Notes: generated by a model from the letters alone, not told the origin. A stretch of 44,154 nucleotides of DNA from JAJPXC01 sp964628905 (GCA_964628905.1 CAZVNS010000015.1:1-44154), one strand, 5' to 3'. Shown: positions 1 to 8,387, numbered from the stretch's first letter. Made by a program: numbers and translations.

Positions 1-64
1 TCATCGTCAAATCGGTCAAGTGAAATATGCACTAATTTAATTCAACCAACAGGTATATTTTATA

Positions 65-72
65 TAATTTTG
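65..72 (+). promoter_or_regulatory. Bacteroidota -7 box (TAATTTTG) for PCMD gene
   Basis: TAATTTTG fits the Bacteroidota -7 consensus TAnnTTTG. No clear TTTG lies 19-21 bases upstream. It ends only 4 bases before the first ATG (77), so transcription would begin at or near the start codon, which favours the second ATG at 83. Confidence 0.45.
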
Positions 73-82
73 TGGCATGATT

Positions 83-1057
83 ATGAAACCATCTTTACTT
101 AAAAAATCGATAATCGCGGTTGTTATCGCTGCAGCTTGCCCGGTGATAGCGCAAGCCGACACATTCGAACCTATTAAATATGGTGACTTTGAGCAGTGGG
201 TGACACGCAACATCAAGGAGTCGTCGGTGCTCGGCGGCCATACCAAGCAAGTATATGAGATCGCGCCCACGCGCACCATCAACGGCGACGAGCCTTACAT
301 CAACCAGGGAGGGTCGCCATGGGCCACCTCCAATGTGCTGGCCAACGTGATGGGTATCGTCAAGACCTCCAACGCCGTGTTCCCCGACCAGCGCTCGGGG
401 GGCAACAAGTGCGTGAAGCTCTCCACCATCATGGAGCACTGCAAGGCCGCCGGCATCATTAACGTCGATGTGCTCGTGGCAGGCTCAATCTTCTTGGGGC
501 AGATGGTCGAGCCGGTGAAGTCGACCAAGGATCCCACGAGCAAGCTCGAGATGGGCATCCCCTTCACCCGCCGTCCCAAGGCGCTGATGTACGATTATAA
601 AGTGACGATGCCATCGGCCGACACACGCACCTATTCAAGCGGCTTCGGCAAGAAGAAGACCCTCCAGGGGCGTGAGAACGCAGAGGTGTTCATCATACTC
701 CAGCGCCGCTGGGAGGATAAGGACGGCAACGTCTACGCCAAGCGCGTGGGTACCGGCCGCGAACGATTCAACAAGTCGACCAACGGATGGGTCAACGGTC
801 ACCGCCTGAAGGTCAACTATGGCGACATCACCTCCGACCCCAACTACCGCTCCTGGATGGGCCTGCTCGACGGCGACCGAGCCTACTATGCCCGCAACTC
901 CAAGGGTAAGATGGTGCCGGTGCACGAAATCGGCTGGGACGACGCCGACGCCACACCCACCCACATCATGGTGATGGCCTCCACAGCCTCCGGCAAACCC
1001 TATGAGGGCACGGAGGGACTCACCCTCTGGCTCGACAACGTCGGCCTGGTGTTCTAA
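83..1057 (+). CDS. PCMD domain-containing secreted protein
   Basis: Predicted exported protein of about 324 residues in the PCMD (putative carbohydrate metabolism domain) family common in Bacteroidales, where members often sit at the cell surface; no reaction is established. Residues 1-25 form a signal peptide (KK, hydrophobic stretch, AQA before Asp26); Cys19 after AAA could alternatively be a weak lipobox. The rest is a beta-rich domain ending in a WLDNVGLVF-type strand typical of the family. An ATG at 77 adds two residues; 83 is preferred because the -7 box ends at 72. It stands alone and converges on the decayed toxin gene. Family assignment is by overall resemblance and is fairly sure; function is unknown. 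Confidence 0.7.
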   Translation: MKPSLLKKSIIAVVIAAACPVIAQADTFEPIKYGDFEQWVTRNIKESSVLGGHTKQVYEIAPTRTINGDEPYINQGGSPWATSNVLANVMGIVKTSNAVFPDQRSGGNKCVKLSTIMEHCKAAGIINVDVLVAGSIFLGQMVEPVKSTKDPTSKLEMGIPFTRRPKALMYDYKVTMPSADTRTYSSGFGKKKTLQGRENAEVFIILQRRWEDKDGNVYAKRVGTGRERFNKSTNGWVNGHRLKVNYGDITSDPNYRSWMGLLDGDRAYYARNSKGKMVPVHEIGWDDADATPTHIMVMASTASGKPYEGTEGLTLWLDNVGLVF

Positions 1058-1072
1058 TCCCATAAATACCAT

Positions 1073-1348
1073 CAGCAGCTCAGAATAGCTCTGATGGGTA
1101 CCGAAACGCACCAATCTAATAATTGACGCTTCCCTATCATGCCATATAAGAAGTGTGTCATCTTCCACATGGCACTCCCAATGACCTTGATAATTACCAT
1201 GCAGTTTATGTAGCCTGCATTCAGACGGGAGAGGAATATCTTCAACTAAACGCTGTGGAATGTATTCCAACTTGTCAAGCACGGACGTAGCGTGCTTGTA
1301 ACGCTTTAAATCCTTTTTGAACTACGTAGTCAGTTGTAATTTTTTCAT
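1073..1348 (-). pseudogene. YafQ-family mRNA interferase toxin, broken
   Basis: The frame starts with ATG overlapping the antitoxin stop (ATGA), reads MKKLQLTT, meets an amber TAG at 1322-1324, then continues FKKDLKRYK. Family members have an open TxxFKKDLKRYK segment, so TAG most simply derives from a CAG glutamine codon. Downstream the toxin signature is intact: HKLHGNYQGHWECHV, then LLIW, then RFGTHxxxSELL, with the histidines of the RelE/YafQ active site. Near the end an extra QSY appears inside the usual GTHSEL motif. No in-frame stop follows SELL, so the frame runs on antisense through the 3' end of the PCMD gene. Full-length toxin cannot be made without readthrough. The gene was evidently the second gene of a type II toxin-antitoxin pair. 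Confidence 0.8.
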
Positions 1349-1590
1349 AAGGACTCGACAAATGAACGATAGTCCTTCAAATCGAGGGTCGCATGATTGT
1401 CAGACGCCTCCGCCTCCTTCATGGCCGCAAGTGTCACTTTATTTGGACGATCAGCCACAAAAGACATCAATATGCTCTCCACCAAATTATTGATACTACG
1501 GTTGTGACGTTTAGCCTCTTCTTGTAAACGAGCAAGAAGATCTGTACTTAAACGGAAAGATGTTTGCTTTCTTACTATCGCTGTATTCAT
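1345..1590 (-). CDS. RelB/DinJ-like antitoxin (ribbon-helix-helix)
   Basis: 81-residue protein and presumed antitoxin of the adjacent broken YafQ-type toxin. Residues 5-45 look like a ribbon-helix-helix DNA-binding fold (a TSFRLSTDLL strand followed by two helices). The C-terminal 30 residues, acidic and ending DYRSFVESL, would be the toxin-binding tail. The start at 1590 is chosen because it begins just before the RHH strand and lies 20 bases behind a good promoter; an upstream ATG at 1638 would fall inside that promoter. The stop overlaps the toxin ATG, the usual arrangement in such operons. The antitoxin is intact while the toxin is not. It may now act only as a repressor or as an anti-toxin for related toxins elsewhere (inference). 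Confidence 0.75.
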   Translation of the reverse strand: MNTAIVRKQTSFRLSTDLLARLQEEAKRHNRSINNLVESILMSFVADRPNKVTLAAMKEAEASDNHATLDLKDYRSFVESL

Positions 1591-1610
1591 ACTATGCGAT
1601 ATTAATGGCG

Positions 1611-1641
1611 CAAATAAACCGCATTTGTATAACACCACAAA
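1611..1641 (-). promoter_or_regulatory. Antitoxin/toxin operon promoter
   Basis: On the minus strand TTTG (1638-1641), 19 bases, then TTTATTTG (1611-1618, 7 of 8 to TAnnTTTG), ending 20 bases before the antitoxin ATG. The promoter sits directly behind the stop of the upstream HD-domain gene. The RHH antitoxin would be expected to repress here. Confidence 0.6.
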
Positions 1642-1654
1642 AATAATAATTGCT

Positions 1655-2203
1655 TTATTTATCCTTTTGGTTGAATTCGCGGTGGAGGGCTTCGAAGCGG
1701 GCTGTGGTGGCAGGGCCGCGGCGGGCCATCGAGGCGCGCGCCTGCTCGAGGGTCTTGGGGGAGTCGAGGCGGGTTTTGGAGTAGAATTTGTCGGCGTAGC
1801 ACACCAGGCGCTCCAGGAGTGTGCGGGGCTGGAAGTCGCGGCGCGGCAGGGGCAGACCCTGGGCGTCGATGTCGTCGACGGTGATGCCGGCGCCGGTGTG
1901 GCGCTCGGCCACGGCGGCTATCCGCTCGTCGACGCCGCGGGCGCGTAGCAGCTCTGCGCCGAGTATGCCATGGCGTATGTATGGCTCCGAGCCGTGGCAG
2001 TCGATTGAGGGTGCGTCGGTAAGGCAGATGCCGATGTCGTGGAGCATGGCGGCGGCAGTGATCAGCTCGTCGTCGAGCGGCAGCTCAAGCCGGTGTGCGA
2101 TTTCAAGAGCCAAGTCGGTGACCTGACGGGCATGTGTCATATAAATATCCCGCAAGCGTGAGCCCGCGGGATATAGTTGGTCGATTATTTCCTGATATTT
2201 CAT
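1655..2203 (-). CDS. HD-domain (HDIG) phosphohydrolase
   Basis: 182-residue soluble protein of the HD superfamily of metal-dependent phosphohydrolases. Visible metal ligands are His24 (THARQV), the HDIG motif at 55-58, His78 and His102, and a late Asp138 (YADKFYS). The size and the HDIG motif match the small stand-alone HDIG proteins of Bacteroidales, whose substrate (nucleotide or other phosphate ester) is not established. Its ATG overlaps the stop of ilvE by one base (TAATG), so it is translationally coupled as the second gene of the ilvE operon. The link to branched-chain amino-acid metabolism is positional only. Confidence 0.8.
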   Translation of the reverse strand: MKYQEIIDQLYPAGSRLRDIYMTHARQVTDLALEIAHRLELPLDDELITAAAMLHDIGICLTDAPSIDCHGSEPYIRHGILGAELLRARGVDERIAAVAERHTGAGITVDDIDAQGLPLPRRDFQPRTLLERLVCYADKFYSKTRLDSPKTLEQARASMARRGPATTARFEALHREFNQKDK

Positions 2204-3228
2204 TAGATGTCGAGTATGGTGTTCCAGCCGTGGGTGTCCTCAACCTCGCCAAGCTGTATGCCGCGGAGGCGGTTGTAGAGGGCGGTGACGATGGGACCGG
2301 GCTGTCCATCCTTGGCTATAATATATTTGTGGCCGGTGTCGAGGTCGTGCACCTGGGCTACGGGTGAAGCCACGGCGGCCGTGCCGCAGGCTGCCGCCTC
2401 CTGCACATCCTCAAGCTCCTCGAGGGGTATGTGGCGGCACTCCACGTCAATGCCCATGTCGCGGGCTATCTGACGGAGGCTCATGTTGGTGATCGAGGGG
2501 AGTATCGACTCCGAGGCGGGGGTTATGTATTTGCCGTCCTTGATGGCGAAGAAGTTGGCGGGGCCGCACTCATCGAGGTATTTCTTCTCCTTGGGGTCGA
2601 GGTAGAGCACTGCTGAGTAGCCGAGTTCGTGGGCGTGCTCGCCGGCGGTAAGCGACGCGGCGTAGTTGCCTCCCACCTTCCAGCGGCCTGTGCCCTTGGG
2701 GGCCACGCGGTCATACTGGCGCATGATGCAGATGTTGGTGGGGCGGAACCCCTCCTTGAAGTATGGGCCCACGGGGGTCACGAGCACCAGGAAGAGATAT
2801 TCGCGGGCGGGCTTCACGCCCACCTGGGCGCTCATGCCTATCTCGAGGGGGCGTATGTAGAGCGATGCGCCCGAGCCGTAAGGGGGTATGAAGCGCTCGT
2901 TGAGCTTCACCACCTTGATTACCATCTCCTTGAACAGCTCCTCTGGCACGGGGGCCATCATCAGGCCGCGGGCTGAGTCGGCGATGCGGCGGGCATTTTC
3001 CTCAAGGCGGAATATGCGCACCTTGCCATCCTTGCCGCGGAAAGCTTTGAGTCCTTCGAAAATCTCCTGTCCGTAGTGCAGTGCGGTGGCCGCTATGTGA
3101 ATGTTGATGGTGTCGGAGCTTGACACTTCGATTTGACCCCACTTACCGTCGCGGTAGTGGCAACGCACATTGTAATCTGTTGGTAAATAGCCAAATGACA
3201 GATTGGCCCAGTCGAGTTCTTGAGTCAT
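2203..3228 (-). CDS. ilvE: Branched-chain amino acid aminotransferase
   Basis: 341-residue class IV PLP-dependent aminotransferase that interconverts leucine, isoleucine and valine with their 2-oxo acids, using glutamate/2-oxoglutarate, in the cytoplasm. Seen: YGSGASLYIRP and the PLP-lysine region GRWKVGGNYAASL, then LDECGPANFFAI and the phosphate-binding TNMSLRQIA helix. Length agrees with the IlvE-II type of Bacteroidota. The start at 3228 is chosen because it opens MTQELDW as in homologues and lies behind a well-formed promoter; the 32 upstream codons overlap that promoter. It is the first gene of a two-gene unit with the HD protein. Confidence 0.93.
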   Translation of the reverse strand: MTQELDWANLSFGYLPTDYNVRCHYRDGKWGQIEVSSSDTINIHIAATALHYGQEIFEGLKAFRGKDGKVRIFRLEENARRIADSARGLMMAPVPEELFKEMVIKVVKLNERFIPPYGSGASLYIRPLEIGMSAQVGVKPAREYLFLVLVTPVGPYFKEGFRPTNICIMRQYDRVAPKGTGRWKVGGNYAASLTAGEHAHELGYSAVLYLDPKEKKYLDECGPANFFAIKDGKYITPASESILPSITNMSLRQIARDMGIDVECRHIPLEELEDVQEAAACGTAAVASPVAQVHDLDTGHKYIIAKDGQPGPIVTALYNRLRGIQLGEVEDTHGWNTILDI

Positions 3229-3280
3229 AACTATTGAACTTTGATTAATGGTAGATGTACCCTGATGGTATACCTTGCCG

Positions 3281-3312
3281 CAAAGATATATAAAACATAA
3301 TTTAAGGGCAAA
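3281..3312 (-). promoter_or_regulatory. ilvE promoter (TTTG-N20-TATCTTTG)
   Basis: Minus strand: TTTG at 3309-3312, exactly 20 bases, then TATCTTTG at 3281-3288, a full match to the Bacteroidota consensus. It leaves a leader of about 45-50 bases before the ilvE ATG at 3228. Confidence 0.75.
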
Positions 3313-3348
3313 ATTATTGCACACTCATTTTTCACTTGTGCCATTCTT

Positions 3349-3363
3349 TGCGCCGCTGGCGCA
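3349..3363 (-). terminator. Short GC hairpin downstream of AraC gene
   Basis: TGCGCC-GCT-GGCGCA forms a perfect 6-bp stem 29 bases past the AraC-family stop. No U-rich run follows on the minus strand, so termination here is only a possibility. Confidence 0.3.
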
Positions 3364-3391
3364 CCGGGGGGGCGACTCAACTTTTTGGGGG

Positions 3392-4303
3392 TCAGGATTG
3401 CTGGAATTGGGTGGGCGACATGCCGGTGAGGTGCTTGAAGTATTTGCCAAACGAGGATTGGTTGTTGAAGTTGAGCTCGTAGGCTATCTGCTGCACGTTT
3501 TTGCCGGAGAAGCGGAGCAGGTTTTTGGCTTCGAGCACCACACACTCGTCAATCCAGTCAGCGGCGGAGCGGCCGGTGGCCTCCTTGATGATCAGCGACA
3601 GATATTTGGGTGAGATGAAGAGCTTTTCGGCATAGAAACCGACGCTGCGCTCCTGGCGGCAGTACTTGTGCATGAGCGACATGAAGTCCTGAACATAGTT
3701 CATCTTGCGCGAATACGAGCGCTGCGGGGCATCGGCGGTGACGTGCGCTACCGCCACTTGCATCAACTGGTAGATGATGGCCGCCATGAGCGTGCGGGCG
3801 ATTGCCGTGACATAGATTTTTGTGGTGTTGTTGAGGGTGTTGAGGTGGAACAGCTCGAGGTATCGCACCATCAGCGCCGTCTCATCGGGGGTGAGGTTGA
3901 CTACCGGATCGGAGTCAGGGGTGAATATCTGTGTCGATGCAGATACGGTGTTGAGGTCGATGGCCACATTGCGCATGAAGTCGGTTGATAGTATAAGCAT
4001 GTAGGCGTCGAGGTTGTCGGAGTCGGAGTCGACGCCGGTGACATTGATCACCGTCGAGCGGTTGGCCACAAGTATCGTGCCGGCGGTCATGGTGTGGGGG
4101 TGCATATTAATGTCGAGCGAGATGCTACCGCTGGCGCACAAAAACATCGTCAGACCATCGAACCGCATCGACTGGTTGAACACCTCGCGATGGAGGTTGC
4201 AGGGTGTCACATGGGCGAATATGTAATCATTGTCAAGCTGGCTGAAGTCCTTGGCGATGTCGGCAAGCTGTTGCAGCGACTGGATATTGAGCTCTGTGTT
4301 CAT
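3392..4303 (-). CDS. AraC family transcriptional regulator
   Basis: 303-residue regulator with a cupin-like N-terminal sensor/dimerisation region (about 1-190) and a C-terminal AraC double helix-turn-helix (about 205-300). The second HTH shows the family signature around IAYELNFNNQSSFGKYFKHLTGMSPTQF. The start at 4303 (MNTELN) is chosen over upstream codons because those are proline/arginine-rich read-through of the xseB frame. It follows xseB by 11 bases and may be co-transcribed with the helicase-xseA-xseB run. The effector and target genes are not visible; ilvE, directly downstream with its own promoter, is one candidate by proximity only. Confidence 0.85.
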   Translation of the reverse strand: MNTELNIQSLQQLADIAKDFSQLDNDYIFAHVTPCNLHREVFNQSMRFDGLTMFLCASGSISLDINMHPHTMTAGTILVANRSTVINVTGVDSDSDNLDAYMLILSTDFMRNVAIDLNTVSASTQIFTPDSDPVVNLTPDETALMVRYLELFHLNTLNNTTKIYVTAIARTLMAAIIYQLMQVAVAHVTADAPQRSYSRKMNYVQDFMSLMHKYCRQERSVGFYAEKLFISPKYLSLIIKEATGRSAADWIDECVVLEAKNLLRFSGKNVQQIAYELNFNNQSSFGKYFKHLTGMSPTQFQQS

Positions 4304-4314
4304 AGGCGGTGGGA

Positions 4315-4524
4315 TTAGTTGTTGACCTGGCTGAGTATCGACTGTAGCTCTTGGTCGGTGGCTGTAAGGCGTTTGCGGCACTCGGTGATGAGTTCGGTGG
4401 CGCGGCGGGTGAGGGCGGCAAGGCGGTCGATGTCGCACTCATCGCTCTGCATTTTGCGCATGATGGCGTCGAGTTCGGTCACGGCTTGGTTGTAGGTGAG
4501 GTCTTTTACGGGGGTGAATTCCAT
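4315..4524 (-). CDS. xseB: Exodeoxyribonuclease VII small subunit
   Basis: 69-residue helical protein, the small subunit of exonuclease VII, which with XseA degrades single-stranded DNA to oligonucleotides in both directions. Seen: the family pattern of one helical hairpin, with YNQAVTELDAIMRKMQ followed by DIDRLAALTRRATELI. The start at 4524 (MEFTPVKDL) is the only ATG giving a normal-length XseB. It lies 64 bases downstream of xseA in the same direction. The leader contains a C9-A7 tract (coding sense) 11-26 bases before the ATG. Confidence 0.88.
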   Translation of the reverse strand: MEFTPVKDLTYNQAVTELDAIMRKMQSDECDIDRLAALTRRATELITECRKRLTATDQELQSILSQVNN

Positions 4525-4534
4525 TATTTTTGAG

Positions 4535-4579
4535 TTTTTTTGGGGGGGGGTAGTCGATTTAAATCGATTTAGGTCGAGG
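4535..4579. repeat. T7G9 homopolymer tract and TCGATTTAAATCGA palindrome
   Basis: Plus strand: seven T then nine G (4535-4550), followed by the perfect palindrome TCGATTTAAATCGA and two further partial ATCGA copies. It fills the gap between xseA and xseB. The homopolymer junction is prone to slippage; the palindrome could bind a dimeric regulator. No function can be shown from sequence. Confidence 0.6.
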
Positions 4580-4588
4580 GAAATCGAG

Positions 4589-5914
4589 TTAGGTTGTGAG
4601 GTTGGCGATTGAGGTGATGGTGCCGCGGGCGAGGATGGTGGTGATCTCGTCGCCGGGGGCCACCTGCAGCGCGTCGGTGACGGCATGGCCGTTGACGCGG
4701 GTTATGGTGTAGCCGCGGTTGAGGGTGGCCTGGGGTGAGAGGGCTTGCAGCAGATGCTCCTTGGCGTCGAGCCGCTCGCTGTGGCGGCGCAGTGTGTTGG
4801 CGATAATCTGCGGCAGGTTGGCCAAGGCGCTGTCGAGGCGTGTCAGCCCTGGGGCTATGCGGCGGGCGCTCACCTGGCTTACGGCCATCAAGGCGTTGCG
4901 CAACCGTGAGCGGGCGCGCTCCACGGCGTTGAGCGGAGCCACAGGGAGCGCCCCTTGGTAGTACGACAGCTGCTCCTTGGCTCCGGCCACGCGCTCGGTG
5001 GCCAGCCGCACTATCCGGTTGGCCTTCTCGTTGAGGTCGGCGAGCAGTGCTCCCCCGCGGGCTATGAGCCATTCGGCAGCGGCTGTGGGGGTCTTGACGC
5101 GCATGTGGGCCACGTAGTCGAGCACGGTGATGTCGCGCTCATGGCCTATGCCGATGATTACCGGCAGGGGGAACTGGGCGATATTGGCCGCCAAGTCGTA
5201 ATCCTCGAAGCAAGCGAGGTCGCTGGTGGCGCCGCCTCCGCGGATTATCACCACGCAATCCCACTGTCCATCCTCCGAGGCTATCTGGTCGAGGGCGTCG
5301 ATGATCGACCGTGCCGACCTGTCGCCTTGCATTATTGCCGGGAAGAGACGGGTGTTGAAGCGCAGTCGCCACTGGTTGTTATAGAGCTGGTTGCAGAAGT
5401 CGCCATAACCGGCTGCCTGATCCGACGATATCACGGCCACACGCAAGCACACCTGGGGGAACTCCAACTGTCGGTTCATCTCCAGGATGCCCTCGCGGCG
5501 CAGTCGCTCCACGATTTCGCGGCGGCGGCGCAGCAGGTCGCCCATGGTGTACTCAGGGTTGATTGAGGTGATCACCAGAGATATGCCATAGACGGGGTGG
5601 TTGGTCACCGATCCGCACACCATCACCTTGATGCCGGCGGCAAAGCGCTGGCCGGTGGCGGTGTAGAAGTCGGCGGCAAGCTTGCCGAAGGTGCTTGCCC
5701 AGATGATGCCGCGCATGCGGGCCAGGGGGGTGCCGCGCTCAGGGTCTTTCTCCAGGAGCTCCATATAGCAGTGGCCGCCGCGCTGGCTCACGTCGCTAAG
5801 CTCGGCCACGGCCCACACATATTGCAGCGCGGGCGTGGCGAGGGTGGTGCTGACACGTCGCTGGAGCTGCGAGAGCGTCAGGGCTTGAGGAGTTGAAATT
5901 TCTTGCCGTTCCAT
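4589..5914 (-). CDS. xseA: Exodeoxyribonuclease VII large subunit
   Basis: 441-residue catalytic subunit of exonuclease VII. It has an N-terminal OB-fold region (about 10-110; opens LTLSQLQRRV), the central nuclease domain with GYGDFCNQL and the signature VVIIRGGGATSDLACFEDYDLA, then IGIGHERDITVLDYVAH and TPTAAAEWL, and a coiled-coil C-terminal part that binds XseB. Length is normal. It overlaps the upstream DUF3256 gene by 37 bases and leads into xseB. It acts in DNA repair and clearance of single-stranded DNA. Confidence 0.95.
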   Translation of the reverse strand: MERQEISTPQALTLSQLQRRVSTTLATPALQYVWAVAELSDVSQRGGHCYMELLEKDPERGTPLARMRGIIWASTFGKLAADFYTATGQRFAAGIKVMVCGSVTNHPVYGISLVITSINPEYTMGDLLRRRREIVERLRREGILEMNRQLEFPQVCLRVAVISSDQAAGYGDFCNQLYNNQWRLRFNTRLFPAIMQGDRSARSIIDALDQIASEDGQWDCVVIIRGGGATSDLACFEDYDLAANIAQFPLPVIIGIGHERDITVLDYVAHMRVKTPTAAAEWLIARGGALLADLNEKANRIVRLATERVAGAKEQLSYYQGALPVAPLNAVERARSRLRNALMAVSQVSARRIAPGLTRLDSALANLPQIIANTLRRHSERLDAKEHLLQALSPQATLNRGYTITRVNGHAVTDALQVAPGDEITTILARGTITSIANLTT

Positions 5915-6513
5915 CGGTATGTGAGCGCGGGGCGCATTAATGATTGGAGTTTGGTATAGTCATCAGGGGTGAAATATTCATCGAGGGTGTTGCGGGCCGT
6001 GAGGGTGCGCGTGGCGGGGTCAAAGGTCATCTTGGTGATGATGAATGGCACCATGTTCTCGATGTCGGCCATCCGCTCCTTTGCCTGGGGCAACAGCCAG
6101 TCAGTGAGCTGCTGGGAGGGCATCACGCCGGGATATTCCACCCAGTCGCCATGGAACACCTTGACAGAGCTTATGGTGGCGGGAGCCTGGAGGGTGGTGA
6201 TCACTACCACTGCGGTGTCGGTGGCCGACAGGGGCATCAAGGTCATGTCGACCACCGCGTTGTCGGCCACGCGCACGCTGATACGGTCAGAGGTGAGGGT
6301 GTCGATGCGCGCCGGCTCGGCGAAGTCGTTTTCAGCGTTATGGCCATGGGATGCCTTGTAGTAATCGAGCATGTCGAGACGCAGCGTGGGGTTGATGGTG
6401 GGGAATACCGCGTCGGGGGCCGTGGTGAATGCCTCTGTGGCGTCGCCCACGGCATAGGCAGCCATGGGGAGCAGCATCCCCGTGATGAGCAACAGGCGCT
6501 GTATCAGTTTCAT
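5878..6513 (-). CDS. DUF3256 family exported protein
   Basis: 211-residue protein with a signal peptide (residues 1-21, MKLIQRLLL... ending AAYA) and a single domain resembling DUF3256, a Bacteroidales-restricted family without a known role. It shows alternating beta-strand patterns and no Cys, so it is probably a soluble periplasmic protein. It overlaps the helicase stop by 4 bases (ATGA) and xseA by 37 bases, implying co-translation. No catalytic motif can be recognised. Confidence 0.72.
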   Translation of the reverse strand: MKLIQRLLLITGMLLPMAAYAVGDATEAFTTAPDAVFPTINPTLRLDMLDYYKASHGHNAENDFAEPARIDTLTSDRISVRVADNAVVDMTLMPLSATDTAVVVITTLQAPATISSVKVFHGDWVEYPGVMPSQQLTDWLLPQAKERMADIENMVPFIITKMTFDPATRTLTARNTLDEYFTPDDYTKLQSLMRPALTYRWNGKKFQLLKP

Positions 6514-8366
6514 CGGCGTGACTTTTTATTGCCTCCGCGGCGTTTTTTCTTAAAGAACTCATAGGAGTCGCCACTGCCTCCGGCGGCAGCCTCGCGGATG
6601 CGTCGGTCGCTGGCTCGGGCGTAGTCCTTATCGGGGTCGGCGATCTCGCTGTAGAGTCGCTTGCCCATGAAGTCGGCTCCCTTGAGTCCGCCAACCACAC
6701 GTTTGGCGTCGGCCCTCTTCACATCAAACAGCGAGTAGCCCGGGAGCAGATCGATGCGGCCCACGTCGACACGCGGACCCTCGACATTCTTGTTGAGGGC
6801 CTCGATGAGGTTGCCGGCAAAGAAGCCGTCGCGCTTACCGGCGTTGAGGTATATGCGCTCCATCCCCTTCGAGGCGGTGCGGCGATCCTTGTCGCGGGGC
6901 TGTCCGTCATCCTCATGCTTTTTACCCTTGCCGGGCTTGTCGTCGATGAAGTCGATGGTGGGGGCGTCCTTATAGTAGTCGAGCAGGCGGTTGAACTCCA
7001 GCGAGAGCACTCGCTTGAGCAGGTCCTCCTGTGAGAGCCAGCCGAGCTTGCGGCTAACTCCTGTGAAATATTTGTCGATTTCGGCATCGTCGACCTGCAC
7101 CTTCTCCAGTCGGTCGGCGAGGTTGTAGATCTGCTTTTCGATGATATGCTCCGGGGTGGGCACGTCGCGGCGCTCGAATGTCTTGCCGATCTTATGCTCG
7201 ATTTCGCGCAGTCGGCCCTTCTCGCGGGAGTGGATTATGGCGATTGATACACCGGTCTTGCCGGCTCGGCCTGTACGGCCTGAGCGGTGGGTGTAGACGG
7301 CGGTGTCCTCCGGCAGGCCGTAGTTGATCACATGCGTCAAGTCGTCGACATCGAGTCCGCGGGCTGCCACGTCGGTGGCCACCAAAAGCGAGATCACGCG
7401 GTCGCGGAACTTCTTCATCACGATGTCGCGCTGCTGCTGTGACAGGTCGCCATGGAGGGCGTCGGCGTTATAGCCGTCCTGGATGAGCTTGTCGGCCACC
7501 TCCTGGGTGTCGCGGCGGGTGCGGCAGAAGATTATAGCGTAGATGTTGGGGTTGTCGTCGGCGATACGCTTCAGTGCAAGGTATTTGTCGCGGGCGTTGA
7601 CCATATAATATATGTGACGCACGTTGGCGGCGCCTGAGTTGCGGGTGCCGATCACAAACTCCACAGGGTCGTGCATATACTTCTTGGCGATCTTGGCGAT
7701 CTCGTTGGGCATCGTGGCCGAGAACATCAGCATCTTGCGATCCTGAGGCACGTTGGCCAGGATCTCGTCGATTGAGTCGAGGAAGCCCATGTTGAGCATC
7801 TCGTCGGCCTCGTCTAGGATCACGGTGTGCACGTCGTCGAGGTGCACCACCCTGCGGTTGATCAGATCGATGAGTCGTCCGGGGGTTGCCACGATAATCT
7901 GCACTCCCTTACGCAGTGTGCGTATCTGGCTCTCAATGCTCGAACCGCCATATACAGGCAGCACTTCCAGCCCCGGCACATACTTTGAGAAGTCAGCTAA
8001 GTCGGAGCCTATCTGCAGGCATAGCTCGCGCGTGGGCGACAGGATAAGCGCCTGAGGCACTTGGCGGTCAACGTCGATGCGCTGTATCACCGGCAGACCG
8101 AAGGCGGCAGTCTTGCCCGTGCCGGTCTGGGCCAGGGCCACCACGTCGTTGTCCTTGTTGAGCAGATGTGGTATCACACGCTCCTGCACGGGCATCGGCA
8201 TCGCAAAACCCAACTCCTCGATGGCGCGGAGCAGCCGTGGCTCCACGCCGAGCTGCTCGAATGTGGGGCGCTCCTGAGGCTCCACAGCATCCTCAACCGT
8301 AGCTTCTATCTCATCTTCGGGAGTGATAAAATCGTTATCCTCCTGATTTTGGTTATGTTTCTCCAT
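6510..8366 (-). CDS. DEAD-box ATP-dependent RNA helicase
   Basis: 618-residue DEAD-box helicase of the DeaD/CsdA type that unwinds RNA duplexes in ribosome assembly and mRNA turnover. Q-motif Phe36/Gln61, Walker A AQTGTGKT (79-86), PTREL (111-115), TPGR (161-164), DEAD (185-188), SAT (216-218), ARGLD (335-339) and HRSGRTGR (360-367) are all present. Residues about 505-580 resemble the DbpA RNA-binding domain, and the tail is basic (KKKRRGGNKKSRR). The first 30 residues are acidic. It is the first gene of the run leading to DUF3256, xseA and xseB. A family name beyond DeaD-like is not certain. Confidence 0.93.
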   Translation of the reverse strand: MEKHNQNQEDNDFITPEDEIEATVEDAVEPQERPTFEQLGVEPRLLRAIEELGFAMPMPVQERVIPHLLNKDNDVVALAQTGTGKTAAFGLPVIQRIDVDRQVPQALILSPTRELCLQIGSDLADFSKYVPGLEVLPVYGGSSIESQIRTLRKGVQIIVATPGRLIDLINRRVVHLDDVHTVILDEADEMLNMGFLDSIDEILANVPQDRKMLMFSATMPNEIAKIAKKYMHDPVEFVIGTRNSGAANVRHIYYMVNARDKYLALKRIADDNPNIYAIIFCRTRRDTQEVADKLIQDGYNADALHGDLSQQQRDIVMKKFRDRVISLLVATDVAARGLDVDDLTHVINYGLPEDTAVYTHRSGRTGRAGKTGVSIAIIHSREKGRLREIEHKIGKTFERRDVPTPEHIIEKQIYNLADRLEKVQVDDAEIDKYFTGVSRKLGWLSQEDLLKRVLSLEFNRLLDYYKDAPTIDFIDDKPGKGKKHEDDGQPRDKDRRTASKGMERIYLNAGKRDGFFAGNLIEALNKNVEGPRVDVGRIDLLPGYSLFDVKRADAKRVVGGLKGADFMGKRLYSEIADPDKDYARASDRRIREAAAGGSGDSYEFFKKKRRGGNKKSRR

Positions 8367-8387
8367 TTCCTATATTTAATAATTTTA

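Noticed and set aside
635..1282. 215-codon minus-strand frame taken as one protein
   Set aside because: Only its first about 70 codons are toxin-like; the rest is antisense to the PCMD gene. It arises from loss of the toxin's stop.
3231..3545. 104-codon minus-strand frame between AraC gene and ilvE
   Set aside because: Overlaps the AraC HTH coding region and the ilvE promoter; composition gives a Pro/Ala/Arg-rich nonsense protein.
4955..5566. 203-codon plus-strand frame in xseA
   Set aside because: Antisense shadow of xseA, which has full signatures.
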